A stretch of DNA of 64,000 nt from Scalesia atractyloides (GCA_947069175.1 CAMTDV010000018.1:39072869-39136868); one strand, 5' to 3'. Shown: positions 49,462-60,759, counted from the first letter of the stretch. Numbers and translations: made by a program. Notes: generated from the letters alone by a model not told the origin.

Positions 49462-49670
49462 TCTGGGCGAACTTGCAGCAAGTTCAAAATGAGAAAAGGA
49501 GTTGAGTATATATAGGAATCAGACAAGTTCGCTCCAGATGAACCAAGTTCGGGCGAACTTGCCCTGCAAGTTCGGCCAGACTTGTCATCCAAGCTAACTT
49601 GTTGTTTGGTATGGCTGGTCAAGTTCGGGCGAACTTGACTCTTCAAGTTCGGCCGAACTTGGCTGTTGGG
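49462..49670 (-). repeat. Palindrome cluster at the promoter of the gypsy LTR
   Basis: Copies at about 49545, 49565 (degraded), 49620 and 49643, including the fully symmetric CAAGTTCGGCCGAACTTG. In the element's orientation they lie just upstream of the TATA box at about 49510. Confidence 0.85.
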
Positions 49671-50075
49671 CAAAGTTTTCGTTTCCGTTTTTCTTGTTAA
49701 GTGTTCGTTCGGCGATGTAATCGCGTTATATAGTTATGTTAAGCGTTATAGCAAAGTATTAAGCGTTTTAGTCGATTAAATTAAGTTAAGATTCGATGAG
49801 ATGAGCGGGGTAGCATGCGGCTTTTTTCCCAAGTCTTGCGAGAGTCGCGTTGCAGTTTAAGCGATCAGATAGCCTTGGAAACTCACTCAAAGTTTGATAG
49901 TATTAAGTTGTGCGAGATAAGCGTTGTGTTAATACGATATAATGTGTCGTGATGTACGAGGTGATACGAAAATATGCGACGTAGAGAAATAAGCGATTTA
50001 GGTTACATTATGATCCGAATCTCTGGTGCTAGGCGTAATGAGAGTGACGAGCTTGCGAGGAAGCGGGTTGTTACA

Positions 50076-50500
50076 GTCTCCCCTACTTTAGGAAATTTAG
50101 TCCCGAAATTCATTCAATAGGAAGACTTGAGAATTGACACGAATAGATAGCAATAGTTAGCGATAAGGCGTTAAGCGTAAGTCGAGGGTGATCGAGCGGT
50201 CGATCGAGGACTGGCGAGTGAAAGCGTCTCGAAAGTGTAAAGGGTTGTTGAGTAAAACGGATTAATTGACTCGCGGTTGATAATCCACGAGCTAGCAATC
50301 AGGAAATTGCTTTTAGGTTTTGAAAATTTTGTTAACTATTACAAAGCGCTTTAAGGAAATCGGTTTTATGAAAATCTTCTCATCACGTGGCCTTAGGCGT
50401 TCGATTCCCATTGTTCTTAATGTTCCATGTTCTTAATGTTCCATTGCAACACAACATGTATACCGATTTCACAAAGAGAATACACAAAACTTTACCAACA
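50076..50500 (-). other. Internal remnant of the gypsy element
   Basis: The polypurine tract (50076-50090) and adjacent sequence up to about 50300 belong to the element's 3' internal end. No chromodomain coding is recognisable. The boundary to host DNA is unclear. Confidence 0.45.
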
Positions 50501-50516
50501 CTCTAACAGTGGCGAA

Positions 50517-50695
50517 GCTTGTGATTTTCGAACGTGCGGCAGAAGTCACCGGACCTAAAATTTCTAAAACCTGGGGGTTGAAAACATATATACCCAAAAA
50601 TTTTTATACGAAAACTACATAACCTCCACTAATGAGCGAAAAGTTCGGAGGGGGGGGGTCGGCTGCCACCTCCCGCCCCTTAAAAGCTACGCCCA
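50517..50695. mobile_element. Probable hAT miniature element (179 bp)
   Basis: CAGTGGCGAAGCTT and the complement of the right end, CTGGGCGTAGCTTT, are inverted. Flanks CACTCTAA and CATCTAAT are similar but not identical. Confidence 0.55.
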
Positions 50696-51030
50696 GCATC
50701 TAATAATTTATATAATTAAAAAAATAGTAGTCGGGATCAATAACCTACATTACAAAAAACTAGTATAACTTAATCAAAACACTTCTGATCCGTTATTCAA
50801 TGTCCATATGAGAACCTTGAAATGAGACAAATTTGTAGTGAAAAATAAAATAAAAAGATTTAATCACCCAAGAATTTATTATCATTATTATTATGTAGCC
50901 ATGAACACTCATATGTATAAACATTCTCCTACTTACCTCAATCCAACAATATACAACACAAAACACTCAAAACAAATCCATCCCCAACACTTACACATAA
51001 TCAAATCCTTACACTTTCTGTTTCAAATCA

Positions 51031-51907
51031 TTAATAAAGCCCCCATAAAGCAAAGATTACCGTCACACCTAATGCACTTAAGCGACCAGAAAGTGGTGGT
51101 GTTGCGGCCGATGGTGGTGGAGGTGAAGTAGTGTCCGCTGACGGATTATTACCGCCACCACTACCTGGAGAAGGGGCGCCTCCTCCGTCAGTGCCACTCT
51201 CTCCAGTGGTAGTACCTGGAGTAGGGGCGCCACCTTCTCTTCCAGGTGAAGGCGCGCCTCCTCCACTCCACTGGGTGTAGGTGCGCCTTCTCCACCGGCG
51301 TAGGCGCGCCTTCTCCACCGGCGTAGGCGCGCCTCCTCCAGGTGAAGCAGCCGGAGGAGTCGAAACAGGGGTTTCAGCCGGTGGTGAAACAGGGGATATT
51401 TCGGGAGATGGCGGAAGGGCCGTAGGTGAAGGCGGAGTAGCGACCGACGGTGGCGGTGATCGGTTTCTAACAGCCAAAACCACCACAATCAGTTTCTGAC
51501 CTTGATCACAATTCGACTTATACCCGGTAATAAAATAAAACGGACCCGATCGATCAAACTTAAACGTCGAATCACCGCCTTCAAGCTTCAAAACCGGATT
51601 ATTCCCATTGCATCCATCACAGTCACTTCTATTCACCACCAAAACAGAGTCTGAGCTACCATCATACTTAAAATCTGCAAACAATCAAAACAACAAAAAC
51701 CCGGATCAAAGTCAAGAACCCTGAAGATGAAACTCGACGTTAACAAGACGTACGGAGTGTATCGTTGATCAGAAACCGCAATCGGCCTGCCCAACTGTAC
51801 CTGTTTTCTGATGGGTGCAGGGTCCAGCCATCTTTGCCACCAACTTGGAAGGTGTAAGGATGTGAAGATGATATGGAAGTGATGAAGAAAAAGAAGATGA
51901 TCGCCAT
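51031..51907 (-). CDS. ENODL: Early nodulin-like protein (phytocyanin domain, GPI-type tail)
   Basis: Two exons, 51754-51907 and 51031-51674, join in frame to give 265 residues. ENODLs are cell-surface arabinogalactan-type proteins of the plasma membrane. Residues 1 to about 17 (MAIIFFFFITSISSS) are a signal peptide. The plastocyanin-like domain (about 18-122) contains FQVGGKDGWTLHPSENRYSW, HFKYDGSSDSVLVV and SGPFYFITGYKSNCDQGQKL. Copper-binding His and Met are not evident, as is normal for ENODLs, so no redox role is expected. A Pro/Ser/Gly-rich arabinogalactan region (about 128-240) and a C-terminal hydrophobic stretch, LSALGVTVIFALWGLY, suggest a GPI anchor. A repeat in the Pro-rich part shifts frame (see 51245-51345). 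A TTATAA motif is about 65 bases upstream of the ATG. Confidence 0.9.
51245..51345 (-). repeat. 23-bp minisatellite in the ENODL coding region
   Basis: On the minus strand the unit GGCGCGCCTACGCCGGTGG AGAA-type occurs twice at a 23-bp period, followed by a 26-bp variant. 23+23+26 equals 72, so the frame is lost inside and recovered at the end. The middle reads KARLRRWRRRTYTQW in place of a GGAPTP-type repeat. Confidence 0.85.
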
Positions 51908-52534
51908 GAGAAAGCATAGAGAGGTCTTGAACGCCGTGATCGCTTAGAGGAATTGTTGAGTCAGATGATGGGTGTTATAAGAAGTCAAGATCACTCTGTT
52001 TACACGCGGCAAAAAGATATAAAGTTTAAGGTGGAATATTTTATTAGTCAGAGAAGGACCTAATTATATACGATTGTAAACTAGTTGATGAAATTTAGTG
52101 AAAATTCTATTACTCACAACATCTAATCAAGTTTCGTCACGTCATCGAGCTTTATTTCATTACTAGTGATGGATTTTAGTGGAAATGTTCATCACTCACT
52201 ACACCCAACAATTTCCCTCAAATCAACACACGTGATAGTGACAACGCGTGCTCAAGTCCACGCGTGATGAGCAGCGGCGGTGATGTATCACGTGTTATAA
52301 CGCGTGATGGTTTTTGTATAACGGGGCGCCCTGACCCCTAATTAGATTCAGAGACAGTGTTAAATTTTTACGGGTTTGATAGGGCTGTGGTATGTCTTAT
52401 AGCGTCTGAAAGAGCGTGAAAAAGGTGTGGACGTTGAAGAGAGAGAGAGAATTTGGTCCATGACCACTTGTGAAAAGGGAGGAGAGAAAAGGAACAGGTG
52501 ATTTGTTATACATGATCAGGGTGTTTATATCAGT
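51908..52534. other. Region upstream of ENODL
   Basis: It should hold the ENODL promoter. A stretch at 52075-52330 with TGATGnATTTTAGTG and CGCGTGATG repeats looks like a degraded miniature transposon, but clear ends were not found. Confidence 0.4.
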
Positions 52535-52877
52535 GTTGTAAAAATCAGGACTGGTCGGCAACTAGTTGGTTAGACACTGATTAATTTTTATGTTAATTAA
52601 TTCATTAATCGGTAGTCGGCCCTAGTCGGACTTAATCGGCCAGCCAAATTCGATGATTCCGGTCAAAACCTGTAAATTTCGGCTAGTTTCCAACCAAACC
52701 ATGTAGATTCTGGTGATTAGTCTTATATACCTAAAAATATGTCGAGGAGAGGTTAAAACATATCTATGATATTTACCTATAAATATAAACTGAAAATTAC
52801 ATAAAAAATCCCTATTTATGAACCCAGATTAATTGCTAGTCGATAATACCCACCGACCGACTAACAATTTTTAAAAC
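52535..52877. mobile_element. GTTGTAAAAATC-family miniature element, copy 2 (343 bp)
   Basis: The ends are GTTGTAAAAATCAGGAC and the complement of GTTTTAAAAATTGTTAG. TAGTCGG and TTAATCGG motifs are shared with copies at 34036 and 55181. Confidence 0.6.
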
Positions 52878-53403
52878 CATCCTTTATACTCCATAAAGTG
52901 GTGAGATTCCTATATTTTCTAGATAAAGCAAAAATAGAAAAGGTGCAGAAGAATATGTGGGTGAGGTTTTTCATTCATCACATTGATGGGTCATTCTTGA
53001 ATTTCCTTAGGGTTTGAGACTCCTTTATACAAATTGGTGTCAATTTTTACGGATTAAAGGTTACAATTGGTCATAAGTACTTTTCATGTACTTGGAGCAT
53101 TTCCAATGGTTGGTATTGAGAAGCGTTTAGGAGAGGGTGGGATGTGGAGGAGAAAGAGTGGGTTTTGTGGAAGAAACACCCTCAAACTTGCTAATGTGAA
53201 TGAAGAGATGAGAGAGATAGGGAGGGGGTAAAGTTTGAAAATTTGCCTAGATGACCGCATCTCTAAGTTCCAGAGTAGTAAAAAAAATAAAACATATACC
53301 AACATGCAACAAATTAATCAAATTGTCATTCATATATGGAGCAAAACATGAGTCCGTCCGTACTTTCTTTTGTATTTTTGGTTTACTAGATACACATGTT
53401 TGG
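52878..53403. other. Downstream flank of the MATE gene
   Basis: AT-rich; expected to hold the MATE 3' UTR near 53400-53300. No other gene is seen. Confidence 0.4.
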
Positions 53404-56400
53404 TTAAACTAGAAGCATGTTCTCTAAATTTTTGCCACCATTGAGTTGCGCTCGCGTCCACTTGTTGAGATACACGAGTAGTAGAAGGCTACCAGTTTGA
53501 CAAGAGAGACCACATATCAAACCAATCCACAACCCCTACAAATCACATACACACAATATAATGTTAGAACGGATATCTGATCAATAAAAAAGGGCGTGTT
53601 CTTGTACACTATATAATAAAAGTGTCACCTTTGCATATAGTTTTAGCAGAAACGCTAGGGCAACTGCAACCGGCATGCCAATGAGATAAAACATTGCTAA
53701 GTTGATGTACACAGCCAGATGTTGCCAACCGCATCCCCTTGCCACCCCTATAAATGAATGAGTTTCGACCCATTTACTTATACATAGGCTAATATTAAGG
53801 CCTTGTGTAGTCATAACGCACCCAAAGGGGCGTTTTGCGACATGTGGCGTGCCACGTCAGCATGTGGCGTTATGCCAATAGAGGCCGTAGTCATAACGTC
53901 CCTACCTCATCATTACTCAATTATTAATTTCCAATTTTTATAATTAATTTATAACTTTATAAAATTAAAAACAATTTCATTAAAATAAAAACATTACACT
54001 AAAAATTAAAAAAAAAACATACACTAAAAAAAAATAAAAAAAGTTACACTAAAATAAAAATAAAAAAGTTACACTAAAAATTAAAAAAAACATCAAACTA
54101 AAATAAAAACACTCAAAGATTGTATTTTTTTTATTCGCTCCTTTTGTGCCAATGCCATCTTCAACGCTTTACAGGTTAGGTGGTCATGCGGTTTCGCTTT
54201 CCCTTTTTGCGTCTCCGCTACTTCCTGTTGTGTTTCTGGAACAACCTCGGTCTCGCGTAGGGGCGACCCGAAAGCTTGTGCGGAACCAAATGCTTGAGAA
54301 GACCCCATTTCGCCCATGTTTTGATTCGGGTTCCAACCATATAGATTTGGGTCCCATGAAAGTGGTTGGTTCAAAAGGTTCAAGAACCCGTGGGGATTTT
54401 GATTAAAGTCGATGAAACCGGCACTGTATGGGGTGGGCCGAGTGGGTACCGGAGAAACAGGACGGGTAGAGTGGCTAGCTTGGTTCATATCGTCGCTCAA
54501 ACGTGGAGGAATGAAACCTCGGTTGAAAGGATTCATGGTTAAAAGATTGTAATTTTTTATAAAAAAAGGAAAAAGAAGAGGATGAAAGTATGTGAAGTGT
54601 GTTGAATTTTATAAAAAAAATGAGAGATGGAGGAGTATTTATTGAGTTTTAAAATAAAAAAAGTTTTTTTTTAATATATGACCGTTTGTCAACGGTCGTT
54701 TTTTTTTTGAAATCGTGCCTCAAAACGCCGCTATCAACATGGCGCCACCCACCAATTTTCCCCCGTAGCGCCCGCCGTAATGGTGTGACGGCGCTATAGG
54801 ACGTTTTCGTATGCCAAACCGCACAAAGGGCGCCCCACTAAGGTAGGCCTAATATGGTTATGTTTTATACTACAGGGTCACTTTTATGGAATGTTTTATG
54901 TTATACCATGCATGCATACATAAGAACGTGAGAGTTATTGCATGTTGCCTCCAAGTATCATTTGTGCATTATTTCCATGTTTTAGTAGTTATTCTTAGGT
55001 AGCGGCTTAGTGTTTGGAGACAAGTAGGAATGAAAATATGATTTACTCTTGAATTCTCTCTATATATTCTCTGAAGTATCTTTCTATTTTATTTGGACCA
55101 TTGAGTAATGATTCGGTTCGTATTAATAAAACCATTTAAATTGTTTTATTCATAAATCTAAATGTAAATTATTGCCCAAGGTTGGAGAACTTGCTAGTCG
55201 GCCGGTGAGAGGACTAGCGACTACTCGGGATTATTCGGGATTAATCAGATTAGGTTTTTATATGTAATTTTCAGTTTCATGTATACATATACACATTTTT
55301 ATAGGTACATATTTGAAGTACTCAACTCATTTTTTTCAAGTATACAAGATTAATTGTTGGAATTCACATGGTTTGGTTGAAAACTGGCCGGAATTTAGAG
55401 GTTTTGGCTGGAATATAAAAGTTTTTTGCCAGCTGGCTGGAATCGCCAATTTTTGGCGAACCGAATAGGTCCGACTAGGCCGGACTAGCGATTAATAGAC
55501 TAATTAACGAAAAAATACTCAGCCGACTAACGATTAATCGCCGAGTAGTCGCGATTTTTAGAACACTGTTATTAAGACAGTAAGTAAATGTTTTGTGGAT
55601 AACTCCACCCCATCCTTATTAAAATGACTCATTTCAACTCGGCACTGCCCATGTTAAAAAGGGCCCATTTTAACCCGACCCGTCAGTCTCACAATCCTAT
55701 GATTTATGATTATGCATACCTGATAAGACTCCTTGGATAGAATCAAGAACAATGGAGATCCTCAACAGGGGAGTCATGGATGCGTATTTCGTAATGATCG
55801 TGTGACTATCACTAAAAAAGTTGGCCCAAATATCGTGACCAAATCCCAACGCTAAAACAACAACAAGTGCTAGGATGACAGAAAGCTTTAGTGTCACACC
55901 CATGGCATCTTTTGCTCTATTGATGTTGCCAGCTCCCAGCTCATTTGACACGCGTGTGCTGTCAAGTTAATAATATTGTTAAATCGGGTCGGGTTTAAAA
56001 AAGCTAAAATGTTCCTCTCTATTCAAAAGGGAGTAAGATCACTGCATCTAACCTTGCAGCAGCACTGAGCCCATATGTTAACATGTAGGCAATTGCTTCT
56101 GTATTTACACTGAGACACAAAAATTGCTTCTTGATTATAAGTAATAGAGAATCGGGGTGAGAAAAAAACCAAATAACGAATCGTAACTAAGAAAACCGAA
56201 CTGAAATAACCGCACCAGTTATGGTTTAATTATATAACAAAGCATCATTGGTTTGGCTATTGGTTATATATGTATAAATAAATGAATTGCCGTTAAACCA
56301 ATATTTTTTTCTAGTTTTGTAGCATCATGGTTTGGCTATTGGTTATATGTGTATAAATAATTGAATTGCCGTTAAACCAACATTTTTTCTAGTTTTGTAA

Positions 56401-58785
56401 ATAATAATATTATATAAGGATAACATATTTAATTACTTCTTAGAAATAATATATTACCATTCCCTATAAAATTTAATTTGACCCAAAACTTGTATGAGAA
56501 CCAGTTGTGTTAAGTGATGACTAACCGAATCACTTTTCACGATAACCAAAATAACTGAACCGTTTATAATCGAAACCAATATGTTCTTGAAAATCTAATA
56601 ACCAAAACAATGTTTATAGGTTCAGTTTTAGCACATGACAAATAACCGTCATGACACTCTTACCACATTGCAATCAAGGAAGTTGTTATTTCTGAATCCG
56701 GTAAAACCCCTGCTAGTAACACAAGTAACTCAAAAGCCCAATACTCTAAGCTGCAAAAAATGTAACAAACGCAACAAAAATATGTCAACTAATTTGATGG
56801 AAACAAACAATGCGTATTCGTAGATCCTACGAATTTCACGCAAATGTTTTAAAAACTCAAAAAAAATTAAGAAATTATCAACCAAACCATAGCAGCAGAG
56901 GGAAGAGCAAGCTTTAGTGTAACAAGAACATGATCAAATGACTCCGTGGAAAAACCTTGCCAGGTTTCCTTAAACTGTCTGCTAAAAAGCGCATATCCAG
57001 CCAACATAAGTACCGCGATCCACAGAGAAACAGAAACAGCCACGGCAGCTCCAACGAAAGCTAGAGAAGTGTGATACACGAGTACATAAGTAATGGCGCT
57101 ATGGAGGATCAACGGGATCATGGAACACAATACTAAAGGGTATACAACGGATTGCGTTTGGAGAAATCTTAGTATGTTGTGTAAAAGCGCATATGCGAAG
57201 AGACCAGGGACAAGATGCTTAAGATAGAGAGCAGCCATTTTGGAGATTTGAGGATCTTGTTGGAGTAAAATGAGGATAGGTTCAGTGAAAAACCAAAGGA
57301 TTGAGATGAGGATGGAGAAGAAGATGGAGATCAAACAAGATGATTGTAGATATATTCCTAACATTCTGTATAGTTTTGCTCCAAATCCTTGCCCACATAA
57401 TGTCTCCAATGCACCACTTAGACCAATCTGATCAAAGAAATAGTAATTAGGGACGTTGTAAATTAAAGGTGTTAATTGTGTCGGGTTGGAAGGTTTTGGG
57501 TTGGGGTGGATTGTTAACATGAACATGGCCCATATGTTTATTTATATTAAGGATATCAATCCTAACTGGAAACACTTAAAATCATGTAACCTGAACAAAC
57601 GATGTTTAGTCCATTTATCTAAACGAGTCATATAGGTTGACGTGTTGGCGGATTGTATACGAATTGTAATCAAGTTGTAAACATGCTAAACATGTTCAAG
57701 GGTTGCAGTAAATTTATCGCAAATGGGTTGGCAGGTCAACCTGTGTAATTAAATGGATTGACGGATCAACTCCACCCAACCTGAATAATTGAACATGTTA
57801 ACCTGAACAATGGAGCACGACTTGTTTCGATAAGACACTACAAAACTTGATATTATTTGAGTCTTTGAAGAGGAGGTTTTTGGGGTTGTCATAAGGTTCA
57901 TGTCTTGGTATTGTTATGAAGGTTGTATCAGTATGCTAAATGGTATGCTTGTTGTATTCTCTTGTGGGCTTTTATAAAACCAAAATTGAAAAATAGGAGT
58001 TAAATCTTGATTAGTATGTTTTGGGCTGCGTCTAATTCCAGTTTTTTTTTATTGTAATCCTTGTTTATATTTAGAAGTAGTAGAATACCAATTCCCTACG
58101 CATTTCACCAAAGTCAATTGTACTAAGCAACCATATATGACTTGATTATGTGGGGTAGAGTAACCAAGTATAATCAAGTTGTGAGCGTATTAAACGGGTT
58201 AATGAGCAGACATGTTACACTAAATGGGTCAACTGTTTAATAAAATGTGTTGTTAGTCGACATGTTTGATTAAACGAGTTAAACACGTCACCGTTTAATA
58301 AATCCACTTAAACATATCAACCCGAACATGCACGAGTCAGATATTACAACCAAAAACACTATCGGTCTCTAAGATTATAAGGACCAATTCCCTACAAGGT
58401 AATTTTTCTTAAAAGTCAACTATAATTTAAAAAAAAAACAATACGACTAGAATAGGTCTATTGTGTTAACTCAAAAGTAATCTTCGAATGCAATGGATAG
58501 AAAACTACAACTAACCATGAAGGAAAATCCGGTGACGGTAGCCCACGAGTTGGCGAGGTTAGCCGCGGCGAGCTCCACTTCTCCGAGGTGGCCCGCAAAC
58601 ATGACGGATACTAATGGTATTGCATAATAAGCAAGGTTTGTTAGTATCATAGGGAGAGAAAATAAGATCTGAATCTTAGCCTCTTCCCAGTCCACCACCC
58701 TCTTCCACTTATCATTGCCGTCACGACCGCCACCATTGGCCGCCTTGGCTATCAATGGAGCAATGTTTTCCGGCGTCTCCATCAT
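53404..58785 (-). CDS. DTX19-like: MATE efflux transporter, DETOXIFICATION 18/19 (ALF5)-like
   Basis: Seven exons on the minus strand: 58516-58785, 56883-57427, 56664-56750, 56053-56109, 55720-55958, 53629-53747, 53404-53535. All introns are GT-AG, the frame is kept, and the sum is 1449 bp, 482 residues plus stop, normal for plant MATEs. MATE proteins are 12-helix antiporters that export organic cations and secondary metabolites. ALF5 in Arabidopsis gives resistance to toxic root-medium compounds. Recognisable blocks: SLPMILTNLAYYAIPLVSVM (exon 1), GLSGALETLCGQGFGAK (exon 2), LEYWAFELLVLLAGVLPD (exon 3), VNTEAIAYMLTYGLSAAAS (exon 4), TRVSNELGAGN (exon 5), VARGCGWQHLAVYINL (exon 6) and GLWIGLICGLSCQTGSLLLL (exon 7). 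I chose the ATG at 58785; 58782 is equally possible. A TATATA-like box is at about 58842-58850. Intron 5 contains two transposons. Confidence 0.93.
53799..54849 (-). mobile_element. PIF/Harbinger derivative (1051 bp) in MATE intron 5
   Basis: The ends are GGCCTTGTGTAGTCAT and the complement GGCCTACCTTAGTGG, flanked by TAA on both sides (53796-53798, 54850-54852). It holds the ORF1 fragment at 54093-54536 but no DDE transposase. Confidence 0.8.
54093..54536 (-). pseudogene. Harbinger ORF1-like N-terminal fragment (147 aa)
   Basis: The ORF begins MNPFNRGFIPPRLSDDMNQ and has Pro/Asn/Gln-rich composition, like the N-terminal part of the trihelix (Myb/SANT-like) accessory protein of plant Harbinger elements. 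Such proteins are often labelled glutathione S-transferase T3-like or NAM-associated by automatic annotation. The DNA-binding domain itself is missing; the tail KALKMALAQKERIKK may be the C-terminal end joined by an internal deletion. It lies in a host intron. Confidence 0.6.
55181..55564. mobile_element. GTTGTAAAAATC-family miniature element, copy 3 (384 bp), in MATE intron 5
   Basis: The right end, complement GTTCTAAAAATCGCGACTA, is well kept; the left end GTTGGAGAACTTGCTAGTCGG is degraded. TAGTCGGCC and GATTAATCG motifs match the other copies. Confidence 0.6.
56241..56398. repeat. 80-bp tandem duplication in MATE intron 3
   Basis: AGCATCATTGGTTTGGCTAT and the next 60 bases recur at 56321 with a few changes. 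Confidence 0.9.
57428..58515 (-). other. MATE intron 1
   Basis: This intron of 1088 bp contains two similar blocks of short host-like or hAT-like repeats (GGTTGGCAGGTCAACC, AAACGGGTTAATGAG). Part of its donor half (about 58085-58515) is matched by sequence beside the extra exon 1 at 60530-60759. Confidence 0.6.
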
Positions 58786-59244
58786 GAGAATTGTTTGATA
58801 GTAAGGAAGGTGAGATAAGTCACATGGACTCCACAATTAGTATATAAAGATAGGCTGTGGTTGGTTGCTATCTTTTAATAAGAGGGAAAATCAGGTAAAC
58901 GGTTTTGATACTTTTTTATGAATTAATCATTTACTGTAGAATTTTATTTAATAGACGTATGCTTAAAAATAGAAATCACGTTTTCTAATAACATTTTTGA
59001 AAATGATGTTTTATAAATTTCTTTTATTTATGACACTTTATCATTTTTTTTCTTTTAATTTTGGGGAGAAATTTGAACGTTTAAAGAGGGAACCAACCAA
59101 ATGATGTTACATGTCCACGAAATTCATGCTTTTGAGATATCGATGCAGAAATTACACAACTAAGAACAAATTCTCGCCCCTTGACATACACAGTGAGATT
59201 TTCATTTTTCGGGCGCATGGACATCATGTGCGTTTATAGAGAAA
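58786..59244 (-). promoter_or_regulatory. MATE upstream region
   Basis: A TATATA-like box (58842-58850, minus sense TTTATATACT) is about 60 bases upstream of the ATG. The first about 90 bases match the DNA upstream of the duplicated exon 1, which lacks the TATATA. The far end is AT-rich without a feature. Confidence 0.5.
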
Positions 59245-59285
59245 CTAGTATTTCAGACTCGTGTGTTGCGGCGGGACTGTTAAAT
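59245..59285 (-). mobile_element. Possible decayed Helitron 3' end, minus strand
   Basis: Read minus, CCCGCCGCAACACACGAGTC and CTGAAATACTAG end in CTAG before a T. The hairpin is a worn version of CCCGC...GCGGG. The left partner is not found. Confidence 0.45.
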
Positions 59286-59352
59286 CAAACAAAAACTAGA
59301 AGTAAACCATTGAATCACGACGTTTTCTCCAAATAATCAACACACATCCATG

Positions 59353-59471
59353 TTTTGCACTTCCAAACACTGGTTGAAGAGTAATTTACACTTACACTTT
59401 TCAACCAGTTTCTTTTGCACTTCAAACATTGGTTGAAGAGTAAATTACACTTACACTTGTCAACCAGTTTC
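59353..59471. repeat. 60-bp tandem duplication
   Basis: TTTTGCACTTCCAAACACTGG and onward recurs at 59413. Each unit also has GGTTGA and TCAACC arms facing each other. Confidence 0.85.
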
Positions 59472-59756
59472 TTTTAGTTTCACCAGAAACTGTCTTTACA
59501 ACGTCACAAGAATTCTAAATACTATATATAACCACATTTTTCAACATTCAATAAAGATTTCGTAAAAATAAACTTTGTATATCTTTCTCTCTCATTAAAA
59601 TGATATTTTTCTAATATTTCATAGATAATAATCTTCATTCTTATAAAAGTTAACTATATATAAAAGAAAAGAAAAGAAAAGGAGACGCGTGACTCGTGAG
59701 CACATGGAGGGGAAAGTTACCTACTTTACAGAAGAGAATTAAGTTTGTAATTAACG

Positions 59757-60064
59757 CCAATGAAGTGATGGAGTGGTAAGAGAGAGACCTGGTGTTTTAA
59801 GTGACACAGGTTCAATTTCTGTCTCCAGCATTTACTTTCTGTGGCACCTGGTAATGATGGGAGACTAGGCGAGTAGGCGGCGATCATTAGTTTGATCCTT
59901 GAACTGAGCGGGTTTTACCTCACCGCACTGTCGTACTTTCGGGTGAGTGTTTACGGGCTTCGCCCCTAGGTGAGGGTATTCCTCGGTTCGAATACTAGTG
60001 TATCACGGTGTGGTGAATTTCGCCAGTAGCCAATTTAGAGGATTCGTTAGCATGTTCAAAAAAA
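59757..60064 (+). mobile_element. tRNA-derived SINE (308 bp) with AATTAACG target duplication
   Basis: A pol III A box (GATGGAGTGGTAAGAG, about 59768) and B box (GGTTCAATTTC, about 59810) at normal spacing start the element. A unique body and an A-rich tail (CAAAAAAAAA) end it. AATTAACG flanks both sides (59749-59756, 60065-60072). Confidence 0.88.
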
Positions 60065-60072
60065 AATTAACG

Positions 60073-60529
60073 ACTAATATATCATTAATATTTTTAACTT
60101 ACTAAGTGTAAGTATCATTACTAAAAGTCGTATATAAAAGTCGTATATATATTAAGTTATAAGTTTAATTAATAAATCATCCCTGGAAAGTTATAACTTT
60201 TGTTATTTATTTAATCGATTATTCACATTAACATAACTAATGTATTTGGAAAGATACTTCGAACGAGTAATATATTATTACTAAAAGTCGTATATTAAGG
60301 CTATTAAGTTAATAATAAATTAATTAATAGATCTTGCATGGAAAGTTAGAATTTATGTTATTTATTTATCGATTATTGTGAATTAACGTGAACATAGCTA
60401 ATATTTATAAAAATACAAACGGGTGACTTGAGATAAGGAATTAATCTTGCCTCAATGAAAATTTTTGAATTTGATCCCATATTAGTCGTAAACCCATGTG
60501 TTGAGGCGAGGTGTAAAATCATGCTAAGC
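60073..60529. other. Intergenic, AT-rich
   Basis: A GTCGTATAT/TTAATTAATA repeat unit recurs at about 60125-60190 and 60285-60345, suggesting an old local duplication. No gene is seen. Confidence 0.5.
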
Positions 60530-60759
60530 AGCATCAACGTTACACCACTATCAACACCAATTTCAACAAAGTCAATTGTACTAAACAACCATATATGACT
60601 CGATGTGTGGGGTAGTAAACAAGTGTAATCAAGTTGTGAACGTGTTAAACGGGTTAGCGAGTACACATGCTTCGTTAAATGGGGCAATTCTTTAATTAAA
60701 TGAATTGTGTTAACTTACAAGTAATCTCCGAATGCAATGGATAGAAAACTGCAACTAAC

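Larger units (their letters stand above)
48606..50075 (-). mobile_element. Gypsy LTR fragment, minus orientation, same family as 16399-18700
   Basis: The right end, read minus, begins TGTAACAACCC right after a polypurine tract GGGGAGAC and an AATTTCGGGACTAAATTTCC block. These match the 3' end of gypsy 1, so this is a gypsy 3' LTR. The TATA box is CTATATATA (about 49507-49515, minus). It shares long blocks with the solo LTR. The left end is truncated near 48606. Confidence 0.75.

Noticed and set aside
51078..51488. 136-codon ORF overlapping ENODL on the same strand
   Set aside because: It is a shifted-frame shadow of the Pro-rich repeat region; the spliced phytocyanin frame explains the locus.
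58786..58836. Upstream extension of the MATE N terminus (51 bp)
   Set aside because: It would need a TTG start, has an ATG followed at once by TGA in another frame, and is not kept in the duplicated exon.
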